Source: Delphinus delphis
Lineage: Eukaryota; Chordata; Mammalia; Artiodactyla; Delphinidae
Reading direction: 5' to 3'
Length of the DNA: 64,000 bases
NCBI RefSeq assembly: GCF_949987515.2
Contig: NC_082694.2
Coordinates: 57,410,080-57,474,079, forward strand
Shown: in pieces, positions 47,203-58,990 of the stretch
Layout of the letters: every line of letters starts with the position of its first letter
Position numbering within the stretch: the first letter of the stretch is position 1
Made by a program: the position numbers and the translations under genes
The notes under the pieces: model-generated
What the model was told of the DNA's origin: nothing
Seen by the model: only the letters and a program-made list of their open reading frames with translations
The model's database searches: none

Positions 47203-47414
47203 TTTTTTTTTTTTTTTTCTTTTGCGGTACACGAGTCTCTCACTGCTGTGGCCTCTCCCGCTGCGGAGCACAGGCTCCGGACGCGCAGGCTCAGCGGCCA
47301 TGGCTCATGGGCGCAGCCGCTCCGCGGCATGTGGGATCTTCCCGGACCAGGGCACGAACCCGTGTCCCCTGCATCGGCAGGCGGACTCTCAACCACTGCG
47401 CCACCAGGGAAGCC
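47203..47414 (-). mobile_element. CHR-2-type SINE, full length, antisense, with 16-bp TSD
   Basis: A T run, then 'ctctcactgctgtggcctct', the GC-rich body and the end 'gcgccaccagggaagcc'. A perfect duplication, ctagaactgtgttctt, lies at 47187-47202 and 47415-47430. CpGs are well preserved. Of the full-length SINEs in the window this one looks among the youngest. Confidence 0.96.
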
Positions 47415-47430
47415 CTAGAACTGTGTTCTT

Positions 47431-48729
47431 ACAAGTTTTCCACCTCCATAATCCCATACTTAAAGAAACCTATTAGTCACTACACCCATATTTTGAGAAA
47501 TGTCATACTGTGTGAAGTGTTCGTTTTTTTTCTAATGAAATATTCTCTTTGAGTGGTCATTAACAGAAAGAGACATGGAGTCTCTTTATCAATTTGTATT
47601 TGCATGGTAACTGAGAAGAAATTCAACTTTTTAAATTTTTTTTTTAATGAAGAGCGCTCTACTTAGTTTATTTAACAGTGCATTTTATGACTGTTCTGTA
47701 TTAATGGAATGGGAGATAATCTGTTCTCTTTTTCTGAGTTATACCTTGAACGCTAGTTATTTTAGGGAACAAGTATCTTTTTCACATTTTCATCCTAATA
47801 ACATTTTAAAAACTGGGACACACAGGGAGTTAACTCAGTTATCTCATTCTTTCCATCCTGTGCTCCTCTCTCCAATTACCTTTTTCAAATTATTGTAGTA
47901 GGAGGGGCATAATGCTACAAGGTGACATCAGTAATGTCAGTGGCTGGTCATCCAGACAATTCCTTCTGGCAAAACCTTGGTGATATGAAATGAATTCTGC
48001 ATCTAGCCTTCAGTTTCATGGGCTTGCAGCATTTGTCAGTATCCCTAAGATAATCAAAGTCAGGGAGATAGACTTATATTAACCAAAATCTTAAAAGAAC
48101 AAAATGTACATGTACTAATTTCCATTGAAAAACATAATCAAGTAGAATGGAATGTTCAAATTAGCTTTACCTTTTTATGCACTCTCAGACAGTTGCAACT
48201 GATAATAACTAGAAAGTTGTTTTTAATTAAAGTAGGGCAATGGAGTGAGATATTTGCAATGGATTTTGACATAAGGCTTTAGTAGTCTGGGCATTCATCT
48301 GTACAGTGAGTGAATGCATACACTGAGCAGACCGTAAGCTAATGACCATTGTTCAGAGGATCCCCACCATGGGACACTGAGGAATGAATGAAGTGTCAGC
48401 TTCTCTTTCTGACTCTGGTATTTCCATGTTTCTAGTCAGCCATCTACCTTCTGTAAATATCCTTTTCCTTTTAATTTATTAACAGCATTGTCTTAGTCAC
48501 AATTTAAACATGCTTAATGTAGTCATAATCAGATAGAAACTACACCCGCACCTCTTGATTAAGATCACCTATTTCTAAGAAATAATTTCTTAGGTGGGTG
48601 CTTTTCCATATGGTTGATTTCATCCACTTACATATTGACTTTCTTCAATCTATTCTCAAAAGTTTAACAAATTTCTGAGTTCTAAAGAAGACTTCTGCCC
48701 CTCTATTACTCTTTAGAACATGAATAAAA
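47431..48729. other. Non-coding stretch, nothing recognised
   Basis: No repeat or gene recognised. An 83-codon frame at 47647-47898 has no domain. Confidence 0.45.
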
Positions 48730-49096
48730 AGGAATCTAAAAAAAAAAGGTTCTGTTGAACCTAGGTGCAGGACAGGAACAAAGACGCAGACATAGCGAAT
48801 GGACTTGAGGACACGGGGAGGGAGAAGGGTAAGCTGGGACTAAGCAAGAGAGTGGCATGGACATATATACACTACCAAATGTAAAATAGATAGCTTGTGG
48901 GAAGCAGCCACATAGCACAGGGAGATCAGCTCGGTGCTTTGTGTCCACCTAGAGGGATGGGATAGGGAGGGTGGGAGGGAGATACAAGTGGGAGGAGATA
49001 TGGGGATACATGTATACATATAGCTGATTCACTTTGTTATACAGCAGAAACTAACACACCATTGTAAAGCAATTATACTCCAATAAAGATGTTAAA
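48730..49096 (+). mobile_element. Young-family L1, 5'-truncated at the ORF2/3' UTR border
   Basis: It begins at the 'ggaatctaaaa' junction and contains the 3' UTR ('gaatggacttgaggacacgg', 'gggaagcagccacatagcac') to AATAAA at about 49082 and an A tail. Nearly the same sequence as 21467-21836 and 40550-40918. Confidence 0.93.
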
Positions 49097-49265
49097 AAAA
49101 GAAGTCAGTCCTTTTATCTATACCTCTGATAGTGTATACTATCTTGCAGTAATTTTAGTTTCTGTATTCAATATTTTAAATATACCAATATATCATCTAT
49201 AACATGACTCAAAAATCTTAAAATGAACGTATGTAGAGAAATATCTCCTGCTTCACTTTGTCTTT

Positions 49266-49485
49266 ACTTTTAAAAAACTATATTTATTTATTTATATTTA
49301 TTTTGGCTGCACTGTGTCTTAGTTGTGTCATGTGGTATCTTTCTTGTGGCATGAATGCTCTTTAGTTGCGGCATGTGGACTTCTTAGTTGTGGCATGTGG
49401 GATCTAGTTCCCTGTCCAGGGATCAAACCTGGGCCCCCTGCATTGGGAGTGCAGAGTCTTATCCACTGGACCACCAGGGAAGCCA
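49266..49485 (-). mobile_element. CHR-1-like tRNA-derived SINE, antisense
   Basis: An A/T-rich tail ('ttatttatttatatttattt'), then inverse repeats of 'ttgtggcatgtgg' units and the inverse of a tRNA-like head ending 'ggaccaccagggaagcc'. It differs from the CHR-2 copies in body and head (tggtccagtgg instead of tggcgcagtgg), so it is a different, older subfamily. An imperfect duplication (13 of 15) is suggested at 49251-49265 and 49486-49500. Confidence 0.85.
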
Positions 49486-49599
49486 CTCCACTTTTTCTTT
49501 TTGAACAAACTCCATCCTAGAAACACCAATTACTTTCTTCTGTATCCTTCCATAGTTGATAGACAGATACAAACAAATGTTAATATATATTTGCTTAGT

Positions 49600-52030
49600 T
49601 TCCCTTATTATACAAAATTTAGATTACTGTACACACTGCTCTGTACCTTCTTTAAAATTTGAAGAGATCATTTAAAATTTTCCATATCAGTGCATAGAGA
49701 ACTAATCATTATTTTTTTAAGCCATGTAGTAATCCAATGTATTAATGTACTATAATTTGTTCAACCAGTTCTTTATTAATATTTAGGTTTTTTCTATTCT
49801 TTAACAACAACATGACAATGAATAACCTGAATATATGTCATTTCATCCTTGTGAAAGTACTAATGGACTTGCTATGCCGAAAAACATATACCAGTGTATT
49901 GTAGCAGATATTGCCAAATCTCCCTCCATATGGTTTGTACCATTTTACACTTCTACCAGTAATTTATGGAATGATTTTCCAGAGTGTGTTATCAACTTCT
50001 GATTTTCGCCAATTTGTTCCATGAAAATGGCATCTCGTTGGAATTTTAGTTTACCTTTCTCTATAAGATTAGGAGTAGAATTAAATTTATTCATTGAACA
50101 AAAGCTTACTGAATCCCTACTGTGTACCAGCTTCAGTCTAGGTGATGGGAATAGAAAAGTGAACTGAAGAGAAAAAAAATATGTAAATGATTATACATAT
50201 AATCATATACATATAGTAAATTATCTCGTATAGTATTAGATGGTGATAATTGTTACAAAGCAATAAAAATAGAATAAGGTGAAGGGAGAATGAGAGTCAA
50301 GATAAGCTTCATTGACAGAGTTACATTTGGGCAAAAACTTGAAGATGAGGGGAGATATATTGGAAAAGTGAGTTCCAGGTAGAGGGAACAGCCAGTGCAA
50401 AATCTCAAGGTGGGAGAATATCTGGCATTGTGGAGGAATTACAAGGTGAGTGTGACTGAAGCAGAACCAGCGAGGGGAAGAGTGGTGGAAATTGTTATAA
50501 AAGGAGAAGCCAGAATGCAAAGGGCTTGGGAGACAATGCAAAAGACTTTGGCTTTCATTTTAGATAAAATGAAAAGCCACTGAAGGAGTCAAGAAAAAGG
50601 ACATGAGCTGAAATATATTTTAAAAGGATCACTGTAGCTGCTATTAAGACTAAACCATACAGAGCAAGGGTGGAAGCAGAAAGACCAGTTACAAGGCTAA
50701 TGCAGCAATCCTATCAAGAGATGATGGCAGCTTGGTCCAGGGTTGCAGTAATAGAACTGGGTTGTCTGATTCTGGATATATTTTCAAGATATAGCAAACA
50801 AGATTTCCTGAAAAATTGGATATGTAGTATAACGGAAATAAAGAAGTAAATTATTATTCCAAGTTTTCTAGCTTGAGCAACTGGAAGGATGAAATTGCTA
50901 TTACCTGGGTTATTTTTAAGATCTATTTGTATTTCCTTTTTTTACTGAACTCTGTTTATATTCTCTGCTTATTTTTCTATTGTGATTCTGCTCTTTTTCT
51001 TAAGATCTTCTAGATTGTCTATCTACTTATCTATGGAAAATTATCCCTTCAAAGGTATGGATTCAAAATATATTATGCCAACTTACATTGTTCTTTACTC
51101 ATGTTATTTTTGAGGTGTTATGGTTTTCTTCCATTTGTTTTTTTTTAAGGCATGCAGATTTTAAAAAATTACTTGAATGTATCCATTTTAATGGCTCCTG
51201 AATTTTTAGTCAAAATTAGAAGTATTATTCTTGATCCAAGGAATGTATTATCTTATGGTCTTGTTTTACGATTTTATTTTTTACATTGTTTTTACATTTG
51301 CATCTTTAATCCACTAGAAATCCACCTGGTGAAGGATGGAAGGTATAAATCCAACTTTGTCTAGATGACCATCCAGTTGTCCAAAATCATTTATTAAATT
51401 ATCTTTTTTTCATTTATTACATATGCTGCCTTTCACAACTTAGATTCCTAAATGTACTTGGGTCTAATTCTGGCATTATATTCTATTCATGTCTGTTCAT
51501 GAGACATGGCTGTGTGTTCTTTATTTACAATTTATAATTATTTTAATAAATGGTAGGACTAAGCCCATTTCTCTGATCTTCACTTTCAGAATTTCCTTTC
51601 TATTTCTGTTATCTTCCCATTTGATTTTTAGAAGCACCTTGATTATTTGTTAAAACTATAAACTAGCAAAGAGAATATTAGCATCTTTATTTTTTAAGCC
51701 TTCCTATCAGAACGTAATTTATGTTTGCATTTGTTTCAGCTTTCCTTTTTTTGTTTTTTGGGGATATATTAAACATTTCTCCATATGGGTCTTATGGTTT
51801 TGTTCTGTTGCTATTGTAAATGAGAGCATTTTTCTTTTACCATATACCATCTAAGTGGTTTCTGTTTATGTACGTAAACAGTGTTGATTTCTGTATATTG
51901 ATTCTATACCCTATTACCTTATTGCATTTTCATATTGTTTCATGGTTTTTCAATAGGGTCTATGTTAAGTTTCAGTTTTATAATAACCACAAGTGCCAAA
52001 AGTGATATTTTTATCTCTTTTCCTAACTTA
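49600..52030 (-). mobile_element. Old L1 (L1M-type), antisense, ORF2 and 3' part, interrupted
   Basis: From left to right the inverse of a late-ORF2/3' region ('cattttacacttctaccagt', 'gccaatttgttccatgaaaa') is followed after 50918 by the inverse of earlier ORF2 ('aatccactagaaatccacct', 'ccatccagttgtccaaaat', 'ttgttgctattgtaaatg', 'gatttctgtatattgattct'). The two parts are contiguous in L1 order, so the block at 50080-50918 was inserted into it. No frame survives. Confidence 0.8.
50080..50918 (-). repeat. Ancient interspersed repeat nested in the L1M
   Basis: It starts 'attcattgaacaaaagctta' with 'ccctactgtgtaccagctt', a tail shape shared by L2-like LINEs read in reverse. It continues with 'acttgaagatgaggggagat', 'gagggaacagccagtgcaaa' and 'aaggatcactgtagctgct', ending near 'caactggaaggatgaaattg'. 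I recognise this as a widespread mammalian repeat but cannot name its family securely. Confidence 0.55.
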
Positions 52031-52214
52031 TGTCTAATTAATTAGCAAATTAAAAAACCACACAAAAGTTGTGAGAGGGAGTAGTCTCTGCCATCTCCCC
52101 GTCCTGTTTCCATGTTATAGAATCCTATAAATTAAATGGGGCATTATGCATTTCTATAGCATTAAGGAATATTCTCTCAGAAAATTCTTCACAATAATAA
52201 CTATTTGTTTATTG

Positions 52215-52325
52215 TCTGTTTTCCTTCTATACTCTGAGTTTCTCAAATACTGTGTTTTGTTCACATTTTATTATTATATCCCAAGGGGCATTATACATGT
52301 TAATAAGCAGTAAATATATGTTAAA
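52215..52325 (+). repeat. L2 LINE 3' tail remnant
   Basis: The blocks 'tgtgttttgttcacatttta' and 'atatcccaaggggcatta', then 'aagcagtaaatatatgtta', follow the L2 3' tail. An AT microsatellite follows directly. Confidence 0.5.
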
Positions 52326-52354
52326 TATATTATATATATAATATAATATATATA
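52319..52354. repeat. (TA)n-rich microsatellite
   Basis: Interrupted TA repeats such as tatattatatatataata. Confidence 0.9.
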
Positions 52355-52439
52355 TGACACCTTAACGAGGATTATATGTCTCGCTTAAAGAAGTTGTATG
52401 GTAAGATCTTTTTGTCTCTACATATAACTACTTCTCAGT

Positions 52440-52625
52440 TTGAGACAGTGTGCTATAGTAGAGAGAGCAAAGGGTTCAGAGCTCAACAAATCTCACTCCT
52501 TCACCCTCTGGCTATGTGATTTGGGGGACCATCTTAATCTTTCTAATACTCAATTTGTGAAATGCAAATCATGTATCATCAAGAGTTCCTTTGAAGAACA
52601 AATGAGATATTGCGAATGGAATGAT
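52440..52625 (+). repeat. MIR SINE
   Basis: 'agcaaagggttcagagctca', 'ctggctatgtgatttggg' and 'aatactcaatttgtgaaatg' are the tRNA-like, core and 3' blocks of MIR in order. Confidence 0.7.
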
Positions 52626-53079
52626 GATTACCAAATTAGAATTTTTCCCCTTCTCTTGAAACACGTGTCTTCAGGAGAATATTAATTACATGTGATAGCA
52701 CTTTTGGTCCATTTCCCTGCAGGTGTTAATTGTTGGCCTTTTGTTAGTGTTGAAGGAAACTCACTCCCGTCTCTCACCCTTTCTTATGTAGCTTTTCCTC
52801 CTCTTCTGAGTATGCGATGTCCAGTTCTCCTCTAATGCATCACTTTGTACATGTCCAACTCAAGTGTCTACATGTTCTCCACTCCTTTTATTTATTGAGG
52901 ACACTATTAATAATGTCTCTCCTTAAAAAATACCTATTTCACTATGATTCATTTAGACTGAACACTGTTGTTTGAGGTTTAAACCTTTTTAAATCTCAAG
53001 AAAAAGAAGCCTCTTTCTACTCATTTGTTGAGGAAAAGATGGATGATTAATTTTAAAAAAATAATGTCTTGACTTGTAG
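52626..53079. other. Non-coding stretch, nothing recognised
   Basis: No gene or repeat recognised. Confidence 0.5.
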
Positions 53080-53800
53080 GCAGTGCTGTCAATGAAAGAC
53101 ACTTCAGTTTCCCGAGGCATTTCTTTTTCATTTCAATAAAGACTAAAACAGAACTAAGGAAAACCCACGCTCATGAAATCATATTTCAACAGGCTGACTT
53201 TGGGGAGATGACGTCTATCCTGCGTGGCCTTTCTCACCCAGCTTCTCATTCAGTTCTGATCCACAGGTTAACAGACATGATAACTAATTCTTCATAGGAA
53301 GCATTTCTACCTATTGCTAATGATTACTCTCTTGAAAATTGGAAATAGCAACCTCACTACCATCCTTCAAAGGCTTGACATAGAGCTGAATTGATTTAAA
53401 AGAAGCCTGGCTACCTGAAAGTCTAAGAAATATAACATGGTCATCATTCCTCTCAACAAATTGCTGATTGTTCAGCAAAACTTGCAGGGGGTGGGGGGTG
53501 ATGTTTCCAGGCTACAGTAATTAGAGTAGAATGGTTTGGAGAAACTACTGGAAAGCTATGATGAAAGGCCGGGAGCATTGTGGCTTTGTTAGGATAATGC
53601 CAAACAGTGCTAACAGTGTCTGGAAAACAAGATTACTGCTTTTATTCTGGGCTCCAGAGGGAGAAAATAGCCAATTAAAACATTCAGTGCCAGGAGCACC
53701 ATGCTGGGCATTCAACTAAAAGATATGCCCAGAGATTATTTTATCATTCAGCACATTGCCCTTCAACCAGCATAATGCCCCAATAACCCTAGTGGTTCAG
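53080..53800. other. Repeat-free stretch; possible conserved non-coding element
   Basis: About 720 bp without any transposon signature and with fairly balanced composition, unlike the AT-rich surroundings. It contains a G-rich run near 53486-53500 and the text 'ttgtggctttgttaggataat'. A 62-codon frame at 53531-53719 has no domain. Texture alone suggests possible regulatory DNA; conservation is unverified. Confidence 0.25.
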
Positions 53801-54419
53801 GGAGGAGAGGACACAATTTTCACTTCTAGAAAAGGGTTCTATCTATAGTATGAATCAGAGTCCACAATTTGTATTTCAATATTTTTTAATATTAACTATA
53901 GTTTATATCAAAGTAAATCAGCAGGGAGAAAAGTATGAAAATAAATAAAAGAGAGTGTATAGAATGGAAAATAGAAATGGAGGGAGGAATGGAGGGAGGT
54001 AGGGAGAGAAAGAGACAGGAAGGAATATTTCAAGTAGATGCTGTTCAGGAAATGCGTGTGGCAATATTTCATCACCTTTCATTTTAAGCAAGACTAAGTG
54101 GCTTTTTCTTTGTGTGTCTCTCATATAATCATTTGCAAAAAAGTCAATACGCCCCCTGCCATTATTTGACCTTTTGGGATGCTTAATGAAGAACTTAGCA
54201 CAGTATTTTTGTGTGTCCTGCATATTTCTTTCTGTTTTCCTGTGCCCTAACTTAGGAAGGCTGAATTACATGAGAAAAGATAAAGGAAATTAAGAGAGTG
54301 GTTTCTGTCCCTGGCAAGTGAATGAACTCCCTCTTTTCCTGTTTCTTCATAAGAAAATTTCATTGACCTCTCATCAGCACACCAAAATTACAGCTATTTA
54401 CAATACAACTATTAATGAA
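53801..54419. other. Non-coding stretch with purine-rich patch
   Basis: A (GGAGG/GGA)-rich patch lies at about 53978-54020. No gene or repeat recognised. Confidence 0.5.
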
Positions 54420-56548
54420 AAAGATCGGAAGCTACCAGAAAAGATCTTCTACAACTAAAGATATAAAGAAGGAACCACAAGGGTAGGAGGGACGAAGTCA
54501 CGGTATAGCCAAGACCCACACTCCCACGTTGGTGACCCACAAACAGGAGAATAATTACAGTTGCAAAGGTTCTCCCCAGGGAGTGAGGGATCTGAGCCCC
54601 ACATTGGTCTTCCCAACCTGGGGACCTTGTGCTGAGAAAACAAGCCCCCAGAATGTTTGACTTTGAAGGCCAGCGGGGCTTACTTTTAAGAGACCCAGAG
54701 AGCTGGGGGAATATAGACTCCACTCTTAAAGGATACACACAAAATCTCACATGCTCTGGGACCCACAACAGAAGCAGAAATTTGAAAAGAGCCTGGGTCA
54801 GACCTACCTGCTGATCTTGGAGAATCTCCCAGAGAGGCAGGAGGCAACTGGAGCTCCCCGTGGGGACATAGACACAGGTGGCAGTCATTTGGGAGAGCTT
54901 GTTATACCATGTGGATACTGGTGCAAGCAAGCACCATTGTGAAATCCTCCCTGGAGCTTATTAGACTCAGAACCCAACCCTGCCCTGGCCCAACAGCCTG
55001 TAGACACTAATACTGGGATGCCTCAGGCCAAGCAACTAACTGGGCAGGGACACAGCCTCACTCACCAGCAGACAGGCTGTCCTAAGACCCCTGACCCCAT
55101 AGCTGCCCCAGGACATGGCTCAGGACACAGCCCCACACACCATTGCACAGGCACTAGACCTGGGATACCCAGGGCCCTGCAGCCAGAGCTAGGACCTGGC
55201 TCTGTCTGCCACTGGGCCAGTAGTAGCCCCAGGACCTGCTCCACCCACCAGTGGGCAGGCACCAGATGTGAAAACTGGACAGCTACATATAAAAGAATGA
55301 AATTAGAATATTTTCTCATACCATGTACAAAAATAAATTCAAAATGTATTAGGGACCTAAATTTAAGACCAGAAAACATAAAACTCCTAGAAGAAAACAT
55401 AGGCAGAATATTCTTTGACATAAATTGTAGCAATATTTTTTTGATCTGTTTCCTAAAGCAAAGTAAACAAAAGCAAAAATAAACAAATGGGACCTAAATA
55501 ACCTAAAAGCTTTTACACAGTAAAGGAAACCATCAATGAAACAAAAAAGACAACCTACTGAATGGGTAAAAATATTTGCAAATGATATGACCTATAAGGG
55601 GTTAATATCCAAAATATATAAACAGCTCATACAACTCAATATAAAAAAAAAAACCCCAAACAACTAGATTAAAAAAGGGCAAAAGACCTGAATAGACATT
55701 TTTCCAAAGAAGACATATAGCTGGCCATCAGGCACATGAAAAGATACTCAGCATTTTTAATTATCAGAGAAATGCAACTCACATTTGTCAGAATGGCCAT
55801 CATCAAAACGTCTACAAATAACAAATGTTGGCAAGGATGTGGAGAAAAGGGAACCCTTGTATATTGTTGGTGGTAATGTAAATTGGTGCAGTCACTGGAA
55901 AATATTATGAAGGTTCCTCAAAAAACTAAAAATAGAACTACCTTATAATCCAGCAATTCCACTCCTGGGTATATATCCGAAGAAAATGAAAAGACTAACT
56001 TGAAAAGATATATTCACCCCAATAATCACAGCAGCATTATTTACAATAGCTAAGATATAGAAGCAATCTAAGTGTTCATCAACATATGAATGGATAAAGA
56101 AGATGTGATATATATGTATAGCGGAATACTACTCAGCCATAAAAACGTCATTTGCAGCAACATGGATGGACTTGGAGGGTATTATGCTTAGGAAAATAAG
56201 TCAGACAGAGAAATACAGATACTGTATGTTATCATTTATATGTAGAATGTAAAAACTTAAACAAATGAATGAACATAACAAAAAAGAAACTGACTCATAG
56301 ATATAGAGAACTAGTGGTTATCAGTGGGGAGAGGGAAGGGGGAGGGGCAAGATAGGGGTAGGGGATTAAGAGGTACAAACTACTATGTATAAAATAAATA
56401 AGCTACAAGAATATATTGTACAGCACAGGAAATACAGCCAATATTTTACAGTAACTATAAATGGAATATAATCTGTAAAAATTTTGAAATCACTATGTTG
56501 TACACTTGAGACAAGTATAATATTGTAAATCAAGTATACCTTAATTAA
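54420..56548 (+). mobile_element. Internally deleted L1: 5' UTR joined to ORF2 C-terminal part
   Basis: 54420-55267 is L1 5' UTR: the stretch from 'caggccaagcaactaactgg' to 'cagtgggcaggcaccag' aligns with 16190-16355 of the full-length L1, just before its ORF1. At about 55268 it passes directly into late ORF2 ('gaaaactggacagctacata'), and continues through the cysteine-motif region (degraded) and a 3' UTR ending near 'caagtataccttaattaaaa'. ORF1, the endonuclease and most of the reverse transcriptase are missing. The 154-codon frame at 55018-55482 runs across the junction. The 3' part is of the same older family as 21838-23820. Confidence 0.8.
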
Positions 56549-58399
56549 AAACATATTAGCTGTGTGGACTCATTGCAGTAAGTCTGTGGCCCCTTCCTTC
56601 CCCTAGCCCTTGCCCACGTTTACCTACTATGCCTAATCTTCATGGAAGGGTTTTGGCTTTATTCTTTGCCTCAACCCCAGTTACCTAATTCTGCTTCTAC
56701 CTTATCATGTTATAAATGCAAATAATTGATGTGCTCCATAGTTAACCCTACATAAATTTTATTAATTCCCATAATAATCATATAGTCTATAAATTCAAAT
56801 ACCAGGGTCATGAAGTAAATTAGTATAAGGTGCACTATTTCAGGTGATTAATATACTTTGTCAGACAGAGTCCACTATCAGATTGAAATTCCAGCTCCTA
56901 TATTTGTCCAAACCTCTTAGAGAAATACATAACTCTTTTCTATTTGCATATAAGTTAGAAAGACAACTGATGTGATGTAGCCTAAAGGATGTTTTGCTTA
57001 ATAATGCCTTGTTTAATGTGTCTACATTTGTGTTGAGAGAAATTAAAGAACACTTGCAAGCAAAGATCAAAGTGACTAAAACAACGTATAGAAGTGAGTG
57101 ACTCAGATGTATTAAAATGTGCTGAGAACCCAACATACAGGTTAACAGCAAACACAGGTTAGAGGAGTTGCGAGTACACAGAATATTTTAGACTCCAGAA
57201 ATGTCAACATTCCTTTCCCTCCTCCTCACTGCTATTAGCCTCCTGGATTTCACACCTTCTACTTTGCTTTTCCTCACTTGTCTATGTTAGGAAGTATGTT
57301 TATGGCAATCAACAGAAATTACAAAACACTACCCTTATTTTTTCTCAATCATTCACTTTAAACTTTTCATTACATTTCTAATGAAACTTTCATCTTCATT
57401 AGAAAATTATTCAGTTAGTATTTCCATTATTTAGTTTTCATGAGTCTACAAAAGTTCCAAGTGATATGGCACAACACTAAATAATCGTATCTTAGAAATA
57501 AAATATATGTTAGTCCAACCTTCAACTGATTATCCAATGCCAGTCCCTTTTGTATGGTCTGAAATACAGCTACCTGGCTTCTGTTAGGACTCCTTCAGTG
57601 ATCAGAAGCTACCATCCTCACAAGACCACCTACTCAATTCTTAGTGTTTGTAATAAACAGTTTTCTATTTCATTAAATTAAATGTTGCTTCTCTCTAGAT
57701 TTTATTCATTGGCCGATTCTCTTTACATATGATATTATTTCAGCTATTTGAAGATAACCACCATGAATTCTCTAAGATCTCCTCAGGCCAAAGGCTTCAT
57801 ATCTTATTCATATATAATATGTCATTATGTACATTCTTCTCCAGTGTACACTGTTAACCGCAAGTATATGGTCACTACAAATCAACACAAACTCCTAGTG
57901 TTGTGTCACTGCTAAGTGTAACTGAATTCTTAATTCTCATGACCTGAGCACTAAAGCCCTGTAAATTCCACCTAAGACTGGACAATACAATTAGCAGACA
58001 CAATTACATATAAGTTTATATTAAGCTTGTATTCAATTTAAATTCAGCATATTATATCCATTTTATAAAATCCACAATTATACAAAATATATTTCAATAG
58101 ATGATGAATGTTTTCATATTTTACCTGATAAATAAAGAAGACTTCCACAGAAAAAGATTTTCTTGGATTGGAAGAATGTTCTCCCCATTAAAAATTTTAT
58201 TTAATTTTTCCAATTCATTTGAAGAAAAAAAAAGATTAGTTCCTTATTTCTCACAAATTCACAAACTTAAGTTGCTGATATGATAGATATCTAAACATAA
58301 AAAAATCTATGAAATACTAGCAGAAGATAGAGGAAAATGTATTTATAATTTAGGCTAGGAATTGAGGAATTCTCAACGGTAAAATAAAAGGCCATTAAA
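56549..58399. other. Non-coding stretch, nothing recognised
   Basis: AT-rich DNA. A 96-codon frame on the minus strand (56861-57151) has no recognisable domain. Confidence 0.45.
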
Positions 58400-58990
58400 A
58401 AAGGAATAAATAAATATAGTTATACCACATTTTTAAAATGTATATAACACAAAAGACAAACTTTAAAATTTAAAAGTATGTATATATCTATATATAGATA
58501 TGTGTAACAGACTGTATTCAATATGTAAAAGAAAGGATTGATGTCAACAATGCTAAAGATCCTCTATAAGTCTATAAGAAAAAAAGTCATAATAAAAAAA
58601 TGGGCAAATGAACAATAATTTACAAAGAAATAGATACAGCCAATAAACATGATAAACCAATCAATATCTCTAGTAATTAAGATAATGCAAACTAATTAAA
58701 ATACCAAGAATCACAATTTACTCCTCAGTTCAGGGGGAAAAATGTTTGATAGTAAGTATAATCTAGAGTAAGGGAACACAATCATTTTTTTGTGTGTGGT
58801 TTGTATAGTATGAATTGGGATACTCATTTTTTATTGCAAATTAGCAATAGGTATGAAAATCAAAAATTATTATAGCTCAATTTAAAATTGTCCTAGCAGT
58901 TACCATAGAAATACTCATATGTACTAAGAGACTGTACATTATAATACTTTTGAGACAGCAAAATAAAAGAGAAAGAAACAAAGAGAGGTT
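58400..58990 (+). repeat. Very old L1/HAL1-like remnant
   Basis: 'aaaaaaatgggcaaatgaac', 'tacagccaataaacatgat' and 'aactaattaaaataccaaga' follow late L1 ORF2. Heavily decayed. It includes a small palindrome tatatctatatatagata near 58484. Confidence 0.5.

Noticed and set aside
54412..54930. 172-codon minus-strand frame as a gene
   Set aside because: It runs antisense within L1 5' UTR sequence and has no recognisable domain.
55260..55290. Splicing as the source of the deleted L1
   Set aside because: The ORF2 side of the junction, compared with 20450-20475 of the full-length L1, offers no obvious AG acceptor. Not excluded, but unsupported.
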